A DNA stretch of 64,000 bases, taken from assembly GCF_038632915.1 (NCBI RefSeq), contig NZ_CP152050.1, forward strand, positions 2,015,001 to 2,079,000, in the 5' to 3' direction. The notes beneath the pieces were generated by a model, which searched no databases, was not told the DNA's origin, and saw only the letters and a program-made list of their open reading frames with translations. Source of the stretch: Paenisporosarcina sp. FSL H8-0542. GTDB taxonomy: Bacteria; Bacillota; Bacilli; Bacillales_A; Planococcaceae. A program made the position numbers and the translations under genes. Positions 55,405 through 62,829 of the stretch are shown here, piece by piece (positions within the stretch are counted from its first letter, which is position 1; the number at the start of each line of letters is the position of its first letter).

Positions 55405-55750
55405 GCTGGATTGTGCACTTATCTATGAATGGTTTTGTCGATTCAGCAGCCTTTATTTCTGTACATGGAAGGAAATTTTGCACTTTGGATACCATTTCTT
55501 TTCCAATCCCTTCACCTCTAAATGAAGGTGAAACAGTTATATGCTGAATCAAACACTCTGTATCTGTAGTTTCTATGCCAATCAAGCCCACAAAATCTTC
55601 CTCTTTTTTCCACATAAACAAATGCCAGTTCGGATTATTTTCATAGGTTTGAATGGTTTCTTGTAATTTTTTTAAATCTTTTTCTTGTGGCATAAACGAC
55701 AGGAGACCCATCGCAATTTTTTCACATATTTTTTTATATCGTACTAACAT
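55385..55750 (-). CDS. ribT: GNAT-family acetyltransferase RibT
   Basis: 121 residues, GNAT fold. MLVRYKKICEKIAMGLLSFM is the RibT N-terminus and SPSFRGEGIGKEMVS is the acetyl-CoA binding motif (RxxGxG). In B. subtilis ribT is the last gene of the ribDEAHT operon and lies near ypuF; here no rib genes precede it. Substrate unknown. ATG follows GAGGG. Confidence 0.87.
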   Translation of the reverse strand: MLVRYKKICEKIAMGLLSFMPQEKDLKKLQETIQTYENNPNWHLFMWKKEEDFVGLIGIETTDTECLIQHITVSPSFRGEGIGKEMVSKVQNFLPCTEIKAAESTKPFIDKCTIQQEGTDI

Positions 55751-55843
55751 AATAAATCCCTCATTTTTGATTCCGCTTCAGCACAATGACTATCCTACAT
55801 CATTTGCAATAAAACTTCAACTCGCAATCCATTATTTAACAGT

Positions 55844-55939
55844 TTATTGGTTCGGTGCAATAAATATCCAATAAAGAACTCCCCAAACAATACTTATTAA
55901 TAGGATAAATAAATATAATTTGTTATTGTTTCTTTTCAT
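55844..55939 (-). CDS. Small single-pass membrane protein coupled to lysA
   Basis: A 31-residue ORF: short basic N-terminus (MKRNNNK), one hydrophobic helix (LYLFILLISIVWGVLYWIFI) and a short tail APNQ. The ATG at 55939 overlaps the lysA TGA (ATGA) and has AGGTG seven bases upstream, so it should be translated by coupling. No family recognised. The hydrophobic segment with clustered tryptophans and tyrosine suggests insertion in the cytoplasmic membrane. Too short to exclude chance, but start signal and overlap argue for a gene. Confidence 0.6.
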   Translation of the reverse strand: MKRNNNKLYLFILLISIVWGVLYWIFIAPNQ

Positions 55940-57264
55940 GAGTGTGCACCTACCGTCTCATCTTGTAAAGAACAATCCAACTTTACGAGATCTTCATAAG
56001 TTTCTCTCTTAATGACAATGCGATGATTGCCCTCCTCCACGAACACGACAGCGGGTCTAGGAAGCCTGTTATAATTGCTGGCCATCGAATATCCGTATGC
56101 CCCTGTGCAGAATACAGCGAGTATATCTCCCGCTTCTACTATTGGCAAAGAAATGTCTTCGATCAGTTTATCGCCTGATTCACAACATTTACCGGCTACT
56201 GTGTAGGTTTTAGTGGCTTCAACTGTCATTTTGTTCGCAACAGCCGCATCATATTTTGCTTGATAAAGTGCAGGACGAATATTGTCTGACATTCCGCCAT
56301 CTACAGCCAAGTAATTTCTGACACCCGGCACTTCTTTTTGAGATCCAATCGAATATAAAGTAGTTCCTGCGTCACCTACTAGTGAACGGCCAGGTTCAAT
56401 CCAAATCTCAGGCATTGGATACTTTGCTTCGCCGATTTCAGAACGTATGGATTTAATCATGTCTTCTACATAAATTGCGGGTTGAAGTGGTTTATCTTCT
56501 TCTGTATAGCGGATGCCAAAACCGCCCCCTAAGTTTAAAACTGGGCAAACAAAGTCATAACTCTTTTTCCAGGAAAGCATTTTCCCAATTAGTTTTTTTG
56601 CTGCCAAGGAGAAAGCAACAGTATCAAAAATTTGTGAACCAATATGACAATGCATGCCTAGTAATTGAATAGATTCTTCATCTTTTACTGCATGGAACGC
56701 TTCATCTGCCTGGCCATTATTCAGATCAAAACCAAATTTTGAATCAGCTTGTCCTGTCGTGATATAGTCATGCGTATGCGCTTCAATACCTGGCGTCACA
56801 CGTAATAAAATATTTACTTGTTTTTTAAGGATTTCTGTTAATCTCTTTAACTGTTCTATTTCATAAAAATTATCAACCACAATACATCCAATACCCGAAT
56901 TCAATGCAAAGACTAATTCATCATCACTCTTATTATTGCCATGAAAATGAATTCGTTCCACTGGAAAACCGGCATGAATGGCTGTATACAATTCGCCTCC
57001 AGACACAACGTCCAAAGACAGTCCTTCTTCAGCTGCAAGCTGATACATTGCAATACTTGAGAAAGCCTTACTCGCATAAGCTACTTGAGCTTCAACTTGC
57101 TCACGTTCAAATGTGTGAATAAAAGCACGTGCCCGTTCTTTTATTAATGCTGTATCGTAAACAAATAATGGTGTTCCATAGTTTTTTGCTAATGTCATTG
57201 CAGAAGTTCCACCAATTGTTAAGTGACCATGTTCATCCACGGACTGTGTTCCAAATAAATGCAT
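55936..57264 (-). CDS. lysA: Diaminopimelate decarboxylase
   Basis: PLP enzyme making lysine from meso-diaminopimelate; 442 residues. The PLP lysine is in VAYASKAF (about K66), HFHGNNKSDDEL, GGGFGIRY and the C-terminal CESGDKL / GAYGYSMASNYN active-site blocks are present. ATG at 57264 is eight bases after GGGAG; an ATG six bases upstream is too close. Downstream of spoVAF as in B. subtilis. Confidence 0.95.
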   Translation of the reverse strand: MHLFGTQSVDEHGHLTIGGTSAMTLAKNYGTPLFVYDTALIKERARAFIHTFEREQVEAQVAYASKAFSSIAMYQLAAEEGLSLDVVSGGELYTAIHAGFPVERIHFHGNNKSDDELVFALNSGIGCIVVDNFYEIEQLKRLTEILKKQVNILLRVTPGIEAHTHDYITTGQADSKFGFDLNNGQADEAFHAVKDEESIQLLGMHCHIGSQIFDTVAFSLAAKKLIGKMLSWKKSYDFVCPVLNLGGGFGIRYTEEDKPLQPAIYVEDMIKSIRSEIGEAKYPMPEIWIEPGRSLVGDAGTTLYSIGSQKEVPGVRNYLAVDGGMSDNIRPALYQAKYDAAVANKMTVEATKTYTVAGKCCESGDKLIEDISLPIVEAGDILAVFCTGAYGYSMASNYNRLPRPAVVFVEEGNHRIVIKRETYEDLVKLDCSLQDETVGAHS

Positions 57265-57342
57265 CTTCATCTCTCCCAGTGGTAAGTGGTTTTTCAATAT
57301 AAGAACTTTACCATAGGGAAAGACTCCGATGCAATGAGTGGA

Positions 57343-58752
57343 TTACGAACGTTTGCGCTTAGGCGAGTGAACAATGAATGGTCTGAGTGCGCCATTTGAT
57401 GTAGGAAAGCGAACCAGAATGCGTGCCAATGCTTTAGGGAAAAATGGAACGAGCGGCCACAAATAAGGGACTCCCATCGGCTTAATTGAAACCAGGTACA
57501 TGAAAACGAATAGGATTCCAATGAAAAAGCCATTGGACCCAAATATGACGGTAGCAATAAGCATCACATTTCGGAATAACTTGGCGGCAACACTCAATTC
57601 ATAAGAAGGTAATGCAAATGTTAAAATGGCTGATACCGCTGTATATAACACTACTTCAGGAATGAAAAGTCCGACATCGATTGCAATTTGACCAATAATA
57701 ATGGCCGCTACTAAGCCCATTGCCGTGGAAAGAGGTGTAGGGGTATGAATGGCTGCTAGCCTCAAAAATTCAAGACCTAAATCAGCGATCACGATTTGAA
57801 GAAAAAGCGGGACCTCTCCATTCTCTTTTGGACCAATGTAGGAAAGAAACTCAGGGACTCGATCTGGTTCCACCACTAATAAATACCAGAAAGGCAAAAG
57901 TGTTAAACTCAGGAAAAATCCCGAGAAGCGAAGTATGCGGACAAACGTTCCTATCAAAGGAGCTTGTCGATATTCTTCTGCATGTTGCAAATGATGAAAA
58001 ATCGTTGTTGGAACTAAAATTACGGAAGGAGAGGTGTCCACGATAATCGCAATATGACCTTCCAATAAATGAGCTGCACATGTATCAGCACGTTCTGTAT
58101 AGCGGACAAATGGGACAGGATGGAACTTTTGCTTGAATATCCATTCTTCTAGCGACTTGTCTGTCATTGTCAACCCATCGTGATGGATTTTTTTCATACG
58201 TTTGCGGATATAATCGATATGCTGTTCATTCGCTACACCTTTAATAAAAGCGATGACCGTATCCGTTTGACCACGAGTGGAAAGCTTTGTTAATTCGAAG
58301 CGTAGCGAGACATCCCGGATTCTTCTTCGAATTAATGCCGTATTTTGTAAAATATTTTCCGTGAAGCCATCACGAGATCCGCGAATGACTTTTTCATTAT
58401 CAGGCTCATCGGGTTGTCTTCCTGGATATGAACGAACATCGATTGTGAAAACATAACCACCAGATGTTACAATACCAAGCTGTCCACTTAAAATTGCGGA
58501 CAGCCAGGCATCTTTAGAGTCATAGATTGTGACTGAATGATATGGAAAATAACTATTCATTGCTTCAATTTCATGAATCTCTAATTTATGTTTCACTTGA
58601 GATGTCGTGCTCTGTGTTAACGTCAAAATTTGTGTAAGCGTCGTAGAATCAATCAACCCATTCATATAGACAAATAATGATGGTATTGACCAAACGTGTG
58701 CGTTTTTGACACCAACATCGAAGCTTTCTCCCTTTCCAAACTTGGAATACAC
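57343..58752 (-). CDS. spoVAF: Stage V sporulation protein AF (GerA-family)
   Basis: GerA/SpoVAF-type membrane protein, at least 469 residues. The N-terminal soluble half carries ENILQNTALIRRRIRD and VIAFIKGVANEQ; the C-terminal half has several membrane segments with EVPLFLQIVIADLGLEFLRLAAIHTPTPLS-like blocks (only part quoted). The first standard start is GTG at 58752, without a good ribosome binding site. Reading open to 58797 would add 15 residues and give a length nearer SpoVAF. The rest of the spoVA operon (AA-AE) is absent: sigF lies 41 bases upstream. Confidence 0.85.
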   Translation of the reverse strand: MYSKFGKGESFDVGVKNAHVWSIPSLFVYMNGLIDSTTLTQILTLTQSTTSQVKHKLEIHEIEAMNSYFPYHSVTIYDSKDAWLSAILSGQLGIVTSGGYVFTIDVRSYPGRQPDEPDNEKVIRGSRDGFTENILQNTALIRRRIRDVSLRFELTKLSTRGQTDTVIAFIKGVANEQHIDYIRKRMKKIHHDGLTMTDKSLEEWIFKQKFHPVPFVRYTERADTCAAHLLEGHIAIIVDTSPSVILVPTTIFHHLQHAEEYRQAPLIGTFVRILRFSGFFLSLTLLPFWYLLVVEPDRVPEFLSYIGPKENGEVPLFLQIVIADLGLEFLRLAAIHTPTPLSTAMGLVAAIIIGQIAIDVGLFIPEVVLYTAVSAILTFALPSYELSVAAKLFRNVMLIATVIFGSNGFFIGILFVFMYLVSIKPMGVPYLWPLVPFFPKALARILVRFPTSNGALRPFIVHSPKRKRS

Positions 58753-58793
58753 AAAGGATTCAGCATCCTGGATATTGGCAAAAAGTGACTTAT

Positions 58794-59576
58794 CTATTGA
58801 GATCCATCCTTTAATGTCGCCTGTTTAGGCATCATCCAACTTTTCAGTTGCTTAAGTATTTTCTTTTCCAACCTGGAAACTTGCACTTGTGAAATACCGA
58901 GTCTTTCCGCAATATCACTTTGCGTACAGTCCAAGTAGTAGCGTAAATAGATAATCATTTGTTCCCTTTTTCCGAGTTTCGATAAAATATCTCGCAATGG
59001 AATGTGATCAAACGAGCGCTCCGAACGTTCGTCTCTTAATTGATCCATCAGAGTTAAGGCGTCCCCTTCACTTTCAAATAATTGTTCATGAAGAGAAGCT
59101 GGATCTCTTAATGCATCGGAAGCTAAAACCACTTCATCCATCGTCACATCAAGCGTTGTGGCAAGTTCCGACAAGGAGGGTTGGCGTTCATGTAGCCGAA
59201 TAAATTCATCGGTTGCATGACGAATTTTAAAACTCAATTCCCGGATGGAACGACTTACTTTAACCATGCCGTCATCTCGCAGGAACCGTTGTATTTCCCC
59301 AATAATCATTGGAACAGCATAAGTGGAAAATTTAACTTCGTACGATAAATCGAATTTGTCGACAGATTTCATTAACCCTATACAACCGATTTGAAATAGA
59401 TCCTCTAAATCCGCTCCCCGTGAAGCGAATCGTTGGACGATGGACCAGACAAGACGGGTATTTCCTTCTACCATGGTTTGTCTGGCAATTTTGTCTCCCT
59501 GTTGAGACAAAAAGATCAATTCACGCATTTTTTCTTGAGTCAACAACACGGGTTGTTGTCCGATAGGCGTCGTCAT
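58794..59576 (-). CDS. sigF: Forespore sigma factor F
   Basis: First compartment-specific sporulation sigma factor, 260 residues. Region 2: DLEDLFQIGCIGLMKSVDKFD and KFSTYAVPMIIGEI; region 4: LGKREQMIIYLRYYLDCTQSDIAERLGISQVQVSRLEKK. Overlaps spoIIAB by four bases. Controlled by SpoIIAB and SpoIIAA encoded just upstream. Product also called SpoIIAC. Confidence 0.97.
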   Translation of the reverse strand: MTTPIGQQPVLLTQEKMRELIFLSQQGDKIARQTMVEGNTRLVWSIVQRFASRGADLEDLFQIGCIGLMKSVDKFDLSYEVKFSTYAVPMIIGEIQRFLRDDGMVKVSRSIRELSFKIRHATDEFIRLHERQPSLSELATTLDVTMDEVVLASDALRDPASLHEQLFESEGDALTLMDQLRDERSERSFDHIPLRDILSKLGKREQMIIYLRYYLDCTQSDIAERLGISQVQVSRLEKKILKQLKSWMMPKQATLKDGSQ

Positions 59577-60025
59577 CGTTCACCTAAAACGAAGTTGGAT
59601 TGTATGGGTAAAAATTCCTTCGTAAAGGTAATCGCAGTTCCTTTCTGAGGCTCTGACCATACCGACAAATGATCCGAGAAACTTTCCATAATGGTAAAGC
59701 CCATCCCGGAGCGTTCTCTCTCCGGTTTTGATGTATAAAGAGGTTCCATCGCTTGCTCGAGGTTTGGAATGCCTCTGCCTTCATCGCTGATGGTCATCGT
59801 GATTGATTGTCCATTTCTTTTGGCACGTATGGTTACTATGCCCTCCCCATCTTCTTCATATCCATGAATGATGGCGTTCGTCACTGCTTCAGAAACAATT
59901 GTTTTAAACTCAGCTAATTCATCAATGGTTGGGTCAAGAGATGCAATAAAGCTCGTCATCACCATACGTGCCAAACCTTCATTTTCACTAATGGCAATAA
60001 ACGATAGCGTCATTTCATTGTCCAT
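59573..60025 (-). CDS. spoIIAB: Anti-sigma F factor / serine kinase SpoIIAB
   Basis: GHKL-type kinase of 150 residues that binds and inhibits sigma-F and phosphorylates SpoIIAA. N-box EAVTNAIIHGYE near 45-56 and G-boxes DEGRGIPN and GMGFTIM are intact. Overlaps spoIIAA by 11 bases and sigF by four, the usual tight spoIIA layout. Confidence 0.97.
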   Translation of the reverse strand: MDNEMTLSFIAISENEGLARMVMTSFIASLDPTIDELAEFKTIVSEAVTNAIIHGYEEDGEGIVTIRAKRNGQSITMTISDEGRGIPNLEQAMEPLYTSKPERERSGMGFTIMESFSDHLSVWSEPQKGTAITFTKEFLPIQSNFVLGER

Positions 60026-60371
60026 TTAAAATACCCCCTAACTGTGCGATTGTTTCTTCTTCTGTTGTTGGCCAAACATAGGAACCGAGACCAGAATATT
60101 GAAAGATTTTTTTCATCGTTTCAGAAGGATGTAAAATAACTGTTTGTCCATTAGTAGGGACAAAATCTCTCATTCTTCCTAAGATAAGTCCAATACCTGC
60201 ACTGTCCATAAAATGTAAGTCTTGCAAGTTCCATATGATGGCGCGAAGAGTTCCTCTATAAAGAGATTGTGAAATTTCGTCACGGATTGTTTGTGTGGCA
60301 TGATGGTCAAGCTCGCCCTTTAAGCGAATAATAGCTATACCATCTTCGACAAATAAAAGTTGATGTTTCAT
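60015..60371 (-). CDS. spoIIAA: Anti-anti-sigma factor SpoIIAA
   Basis: STAS-domain protein, 118 residues, releasing sigma-F from SpoIIAB. The phosphorylated serine is S57 in HFMDSAGIGLILGRM. ATG at 60371 follows AAAGGAGGAG. First gene of spoIIA; in B. subtilis dacF precedes it, but not here. Confidence 0.96.
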   Translation of the reverse strand: MKHQLLFVEDGIAIIRLKGELDHHATQTIRDEISQSLYRGTLRAIIWNLQDLHFMDSAGIGLILGRMRDFVPTNGQTVILHPSETMKKIFQYSGLGSYVWPTTEEETIAQLGGILNGQ

Positions 60372-60396
60372 CTAGTAACTCCTCCTTTCCGTGACT

Positions 60397-60422
60397 ATTC
60401 GAGGTGAGCTACTCCAATTCCT
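60397..60422 (-). promoter_or_regulatory. Sigma-H-type promoter for spoIIA
   Basis: Minus strand: AGGAATT (60416-60422), 14 bases, then CGAAT (60397-60401). This matches the sigma-H pattern (AGGAWWT / GAAT) at about 25 bases before spoIIAA, agreeing with sigma-H control of spoIIA in B. subtilis. Spo0A boxes were not resolved. Confidence 0.65.
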
Positions 60423-60676
60423 TGTCGTTGACAAATAAAGGTTAAACCTCTTAATTCTCGACAGAAATTGCAACATTCTATTCATTAACAGTATGGAAAA
60501 TCTTTCATACATTTAAACATCAGAGAAGAAAAAAGGTTTTACTTTTTTGTAGGCATTTACGTTTTGAGCTAAAAGACACTTCCTGTGCTGAGACATGATT
60601 TCGAAATGAAAACTGAAGCATAAGGTTTTCAGTTCGCTGTGGACGCCTCATTTGCTGCACCCTGATTTAGAGAATA
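60423..60676. other. Gene-free stretch upstream of spoIIA
   Basis: No ORF with a ribosome binding site in this part of the 396-base gap. Short pairings such as GAAAAC/GTTTTC (near 60610-60635) are visible; the palindrome at 60677-60719 follows. Confidence 0.4.
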
Positions 60677-60719
60677 AAGAGGATGAGGTTGTGACTGTGT
60701 CACAACCCCATCCTCTTTT
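60677..60719. terminator. Large hairpin between spoIIA and the histidine phosphatase remnant
   Basis: AAAGAGGATG-GGTTGTGAC (60677-60696) pairs with GTCACAACC-CATCCTCTTT over a TGT loop: 19 pairs with one mismatch. Flanking T tracts are modest on both strands, so orientation is unclear. It may be an intergenic repeat rather than a plain terminator. Confidence 0.6.
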
Positions 60720-60767
60720 GTTAGATCACCTTGCGGCTTTGTAAAATCATTGAACTAACTTGATCCG

Positions 60768-61338
60768 TTAGTCTAGCAAGGAATATGTAGTACAATTCCA
60801 ATGCCTTGCACTTACTTTACTTTTTCCTTCCCACCCCTTCTTCTGCAATTCCTTTGCAATTAACATATTAAAAAAACCATGTCCTACTAAAGCTATCGAT
60901 TTATGCTCATGTGCATAATCAATTAGCAGTTGGACAGCCATTCCTGCCCTGTCTTTCGCCTGACGGAAAGACTCGCATTCGTTAGAATATCCACTAAACC
61001 ACAGTAACCTTAAAATCACTGCCCAGATATTTGGCTTTAATCTTACATTAAATAATTTAGTTGGAATTGAAGGTAACTCTGTTTCTCTAAATAAACAATC
61101 AGAAACTATTTTCACTTTTGTATTTAATAACCTTGCTGATTCAACTGACCTTTTTAAATTGCTGGATAAAACAATTTTTTGCAGTAGTTACTTTTTCAAG
61201 CGTTTCCGACGGGTATAATGACTCTTCAAACACGCCGTTAAAGTCATATTTTCCCACCCATTCCTTAAACTCCATACAAGTCATTTTATTATTTTCAGTC
61301 AGTAGTGATCTTCCATGCCGAATCAATGAAATTTCCAT
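60768..61338 (-). pseudogene. Histidine phosphatase (phosphoglycerate mutase-like), frameshifted
   Basis: N-terminal part MEISLIRHGRS (ATG at 61338 after AAGGAG) has the catalytic RHG; it stops at 61141 after FKKVS. The C-terminal part, with VGHGFFNML (second catalytic histidine), is open in another frame from there to 60768. Removing one A from the A5 run (T5 at 61151-61155) joins them as QQFKRSVESARLL. The joined protein would have about 189 residues. Substrate unknown. It is either a real inactivation, a phase-variable run, or a sequencing error. Confidence 0.8.
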
Positions 61339-61467
61339 ATACATCTCCTTGTAATACAATGATTTTTGTACTAATAACTTGTTATTTTCTATAAAAAGAT
61401 TAACAATCCTTGTTTAACCAAGCTCGATGTACGTCTATTAAAGTACACGTTATTTTAAAAATACCAT

Positions 61468-61496
61468 AAAAAAAGCGATCTCCGAGAGACCGCTTT
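61468..61496 (-). terminator. Terminator after pdp
   Basis: AAGCG-TCTC and GAGA-CGCTT pair over a short loop, followed on the minus strand by seven T. Confidence 0.85.
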
Positions 61497-61507
61497 GATG
61501 ATTTAGA

Positions 61508-62812
61508 TTATTGAGTGATGATTTCTTCGATTAATTTTGGTGCTTTGGTTGGTTCTTTTGAGAACTCAATATATTTGTACAATATCTCCATAACTTTTTC
61601 TACATTTTGAGTGTTAGCGTGGATTGTTGCAAGGGACTCGCCCTCTTTAACCGCATCGCCAACTTTTTTGTGAAGCACGATGCCGACTGCCAAATCAATT
61701 TCAGATTCTTTTGTCGCGCGTCCCGCTCCAAGAATCATAGCAGCTGTACCAATTTCGTCAGCTTCAATGAAAGAGATAAATCCGCTTTCTTTTGAAGGCA
61801 CTTCAAACGTATATTGAGCTTGTGGCAACAATTCTGGTGAGTCTACAACTGCTGGATTTCCACCTTGACCTTCAATGAAATTTTTCAGAATTTCAATCGC
61901 AGATCCATTTTCAATTACTTCAAGAAGCATACCGCGTGCTTCTTCCAAATCTTTTGCTTTGCCACCGACAACGACCATTTGACTTCCTAGGACCATACAT
62001 AGTTCTGTTAAATCTTCAGGACCTTTACCGCGAAGTGTATCAATCGCTTCTTTCACTTCTAGTGAATTACCAATTGCAAACCCTAAAGGTTGGCTCATAT
62101 CAGAGATAATAGCCATTGTTTGGCGACCTACGTTGTTGCCGATCTGTACCATCGCTTTTGCTAGGGCACGTGCGTCTTCAACAGTTTTCATGAACGCGCC
62201 TTCGCCAGTTTTCACGTCAAGAACGATTGCATCTGCACCTGCTGCGATTTTCTTACTCATAATCGAACTTGCGATTAACGGGATGCTGTTAACAGTTCCC
62301 GTAACATCACGAAGCGCATATAATTTTTTGTCTGCAGGAGTCAAATTACCACTTTGACCGATTACGGCAAGCTTCATTTCATTAACTTGTTTCGTAAATT
62401 GTTCAGTCGTCAATTCAACATGGAAGCCTTCAATTGCTTCCAGTTTGTCAATCGTACCACCTGTATGACCTAGGCCACGTCCACTCATTTTAGCAACAGG
62501 CACACCACATGCTGCCACTAAAGGTCCAAGCACTAATGTAGTTGTGTCACCCACGCCTCCAGTTGAATGCTTATCCACTTTAATACCTTCAATGCCAGAC
62601 AAGTCAATCTGATCGCCTGACTCTACCATGGCAATTGTTAAATCTGCACGTTCGCGATCGTTCATGTCCTGGAAATAAATAGCCATCATTAAAGCACTCA
62701 CTTGATAATCGGGAATGCTTCCGTTTGTATATTGCTCAATGAAAAAACGAATTTCTTCAGTTGTTAATTCCGCGCCATCACGTTTTTTTTCAATTAAATC
62801 AACCATTCTCAT
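61508..62812 (-). CDS. pdp: Pyrimidine-nucleoside phosphorylase
   Basis: Phosphorolysis of uridine, deoxyuridine and thymidine; 434 residues. [13 protein letters not shown] near 80-92, [18 protein letters not shown], and the C-terminal lipoyl-like domain are typical of this nucleoside phosphorylase II family. It lies 17 bases after deoB. In B. subtilis pdp sits elsewhere and pupG takes this place, so the deoB-pdp pair is a local rearrangement. ATG follows AGGTG. Confidence 0.95.
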   Translation of the reverse strand: MRMVDLIEKKRDGAELTTEEIRFFIEQYTNGSIPDYQVSALMMAIYFQDMNDRERADLTIAMVESGDQIDLSGIEGIKVDKHSTGGVGDTTTLVLGPLVAACGVPVAKMSGRGLGHTGGTIDKLEAIEGFHVELTTEQFTKQVNEMKLAVIGQSGNLTPADKKLYALRDVTGTVNSIPLIASSIMSKKIAAGADAIVLDVKTGEGAFMKTVEDARALAKAMVQIGNNVGRQTMAIISDMSQPLGFAIGNSLEVKEAIDTLRGKGPEDLTELCMVLGSQMVVVGGKAKDLEEARGMLLEVIENGSAIEILKNFIEGQGGNPAVVDSPELLPQAQYTFEVPSKESGFISFIEADEIGTAAMILGAGRATKESEIDLAVGIVLHKKVGDAVKEGESLATIHANTQNVEKVMEILYKYIEFSKEPTKAPKLIEEIITQ

Positions 62813-62829
62813 GAATATTCACCTATCCT

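Noticed and set aside
57294-57557. Minus-strand ORF of 87 codons between spoVAF and lysA
   Set aside because: Overlaps spoVAF in another frame and lacks a ribosome binding site.
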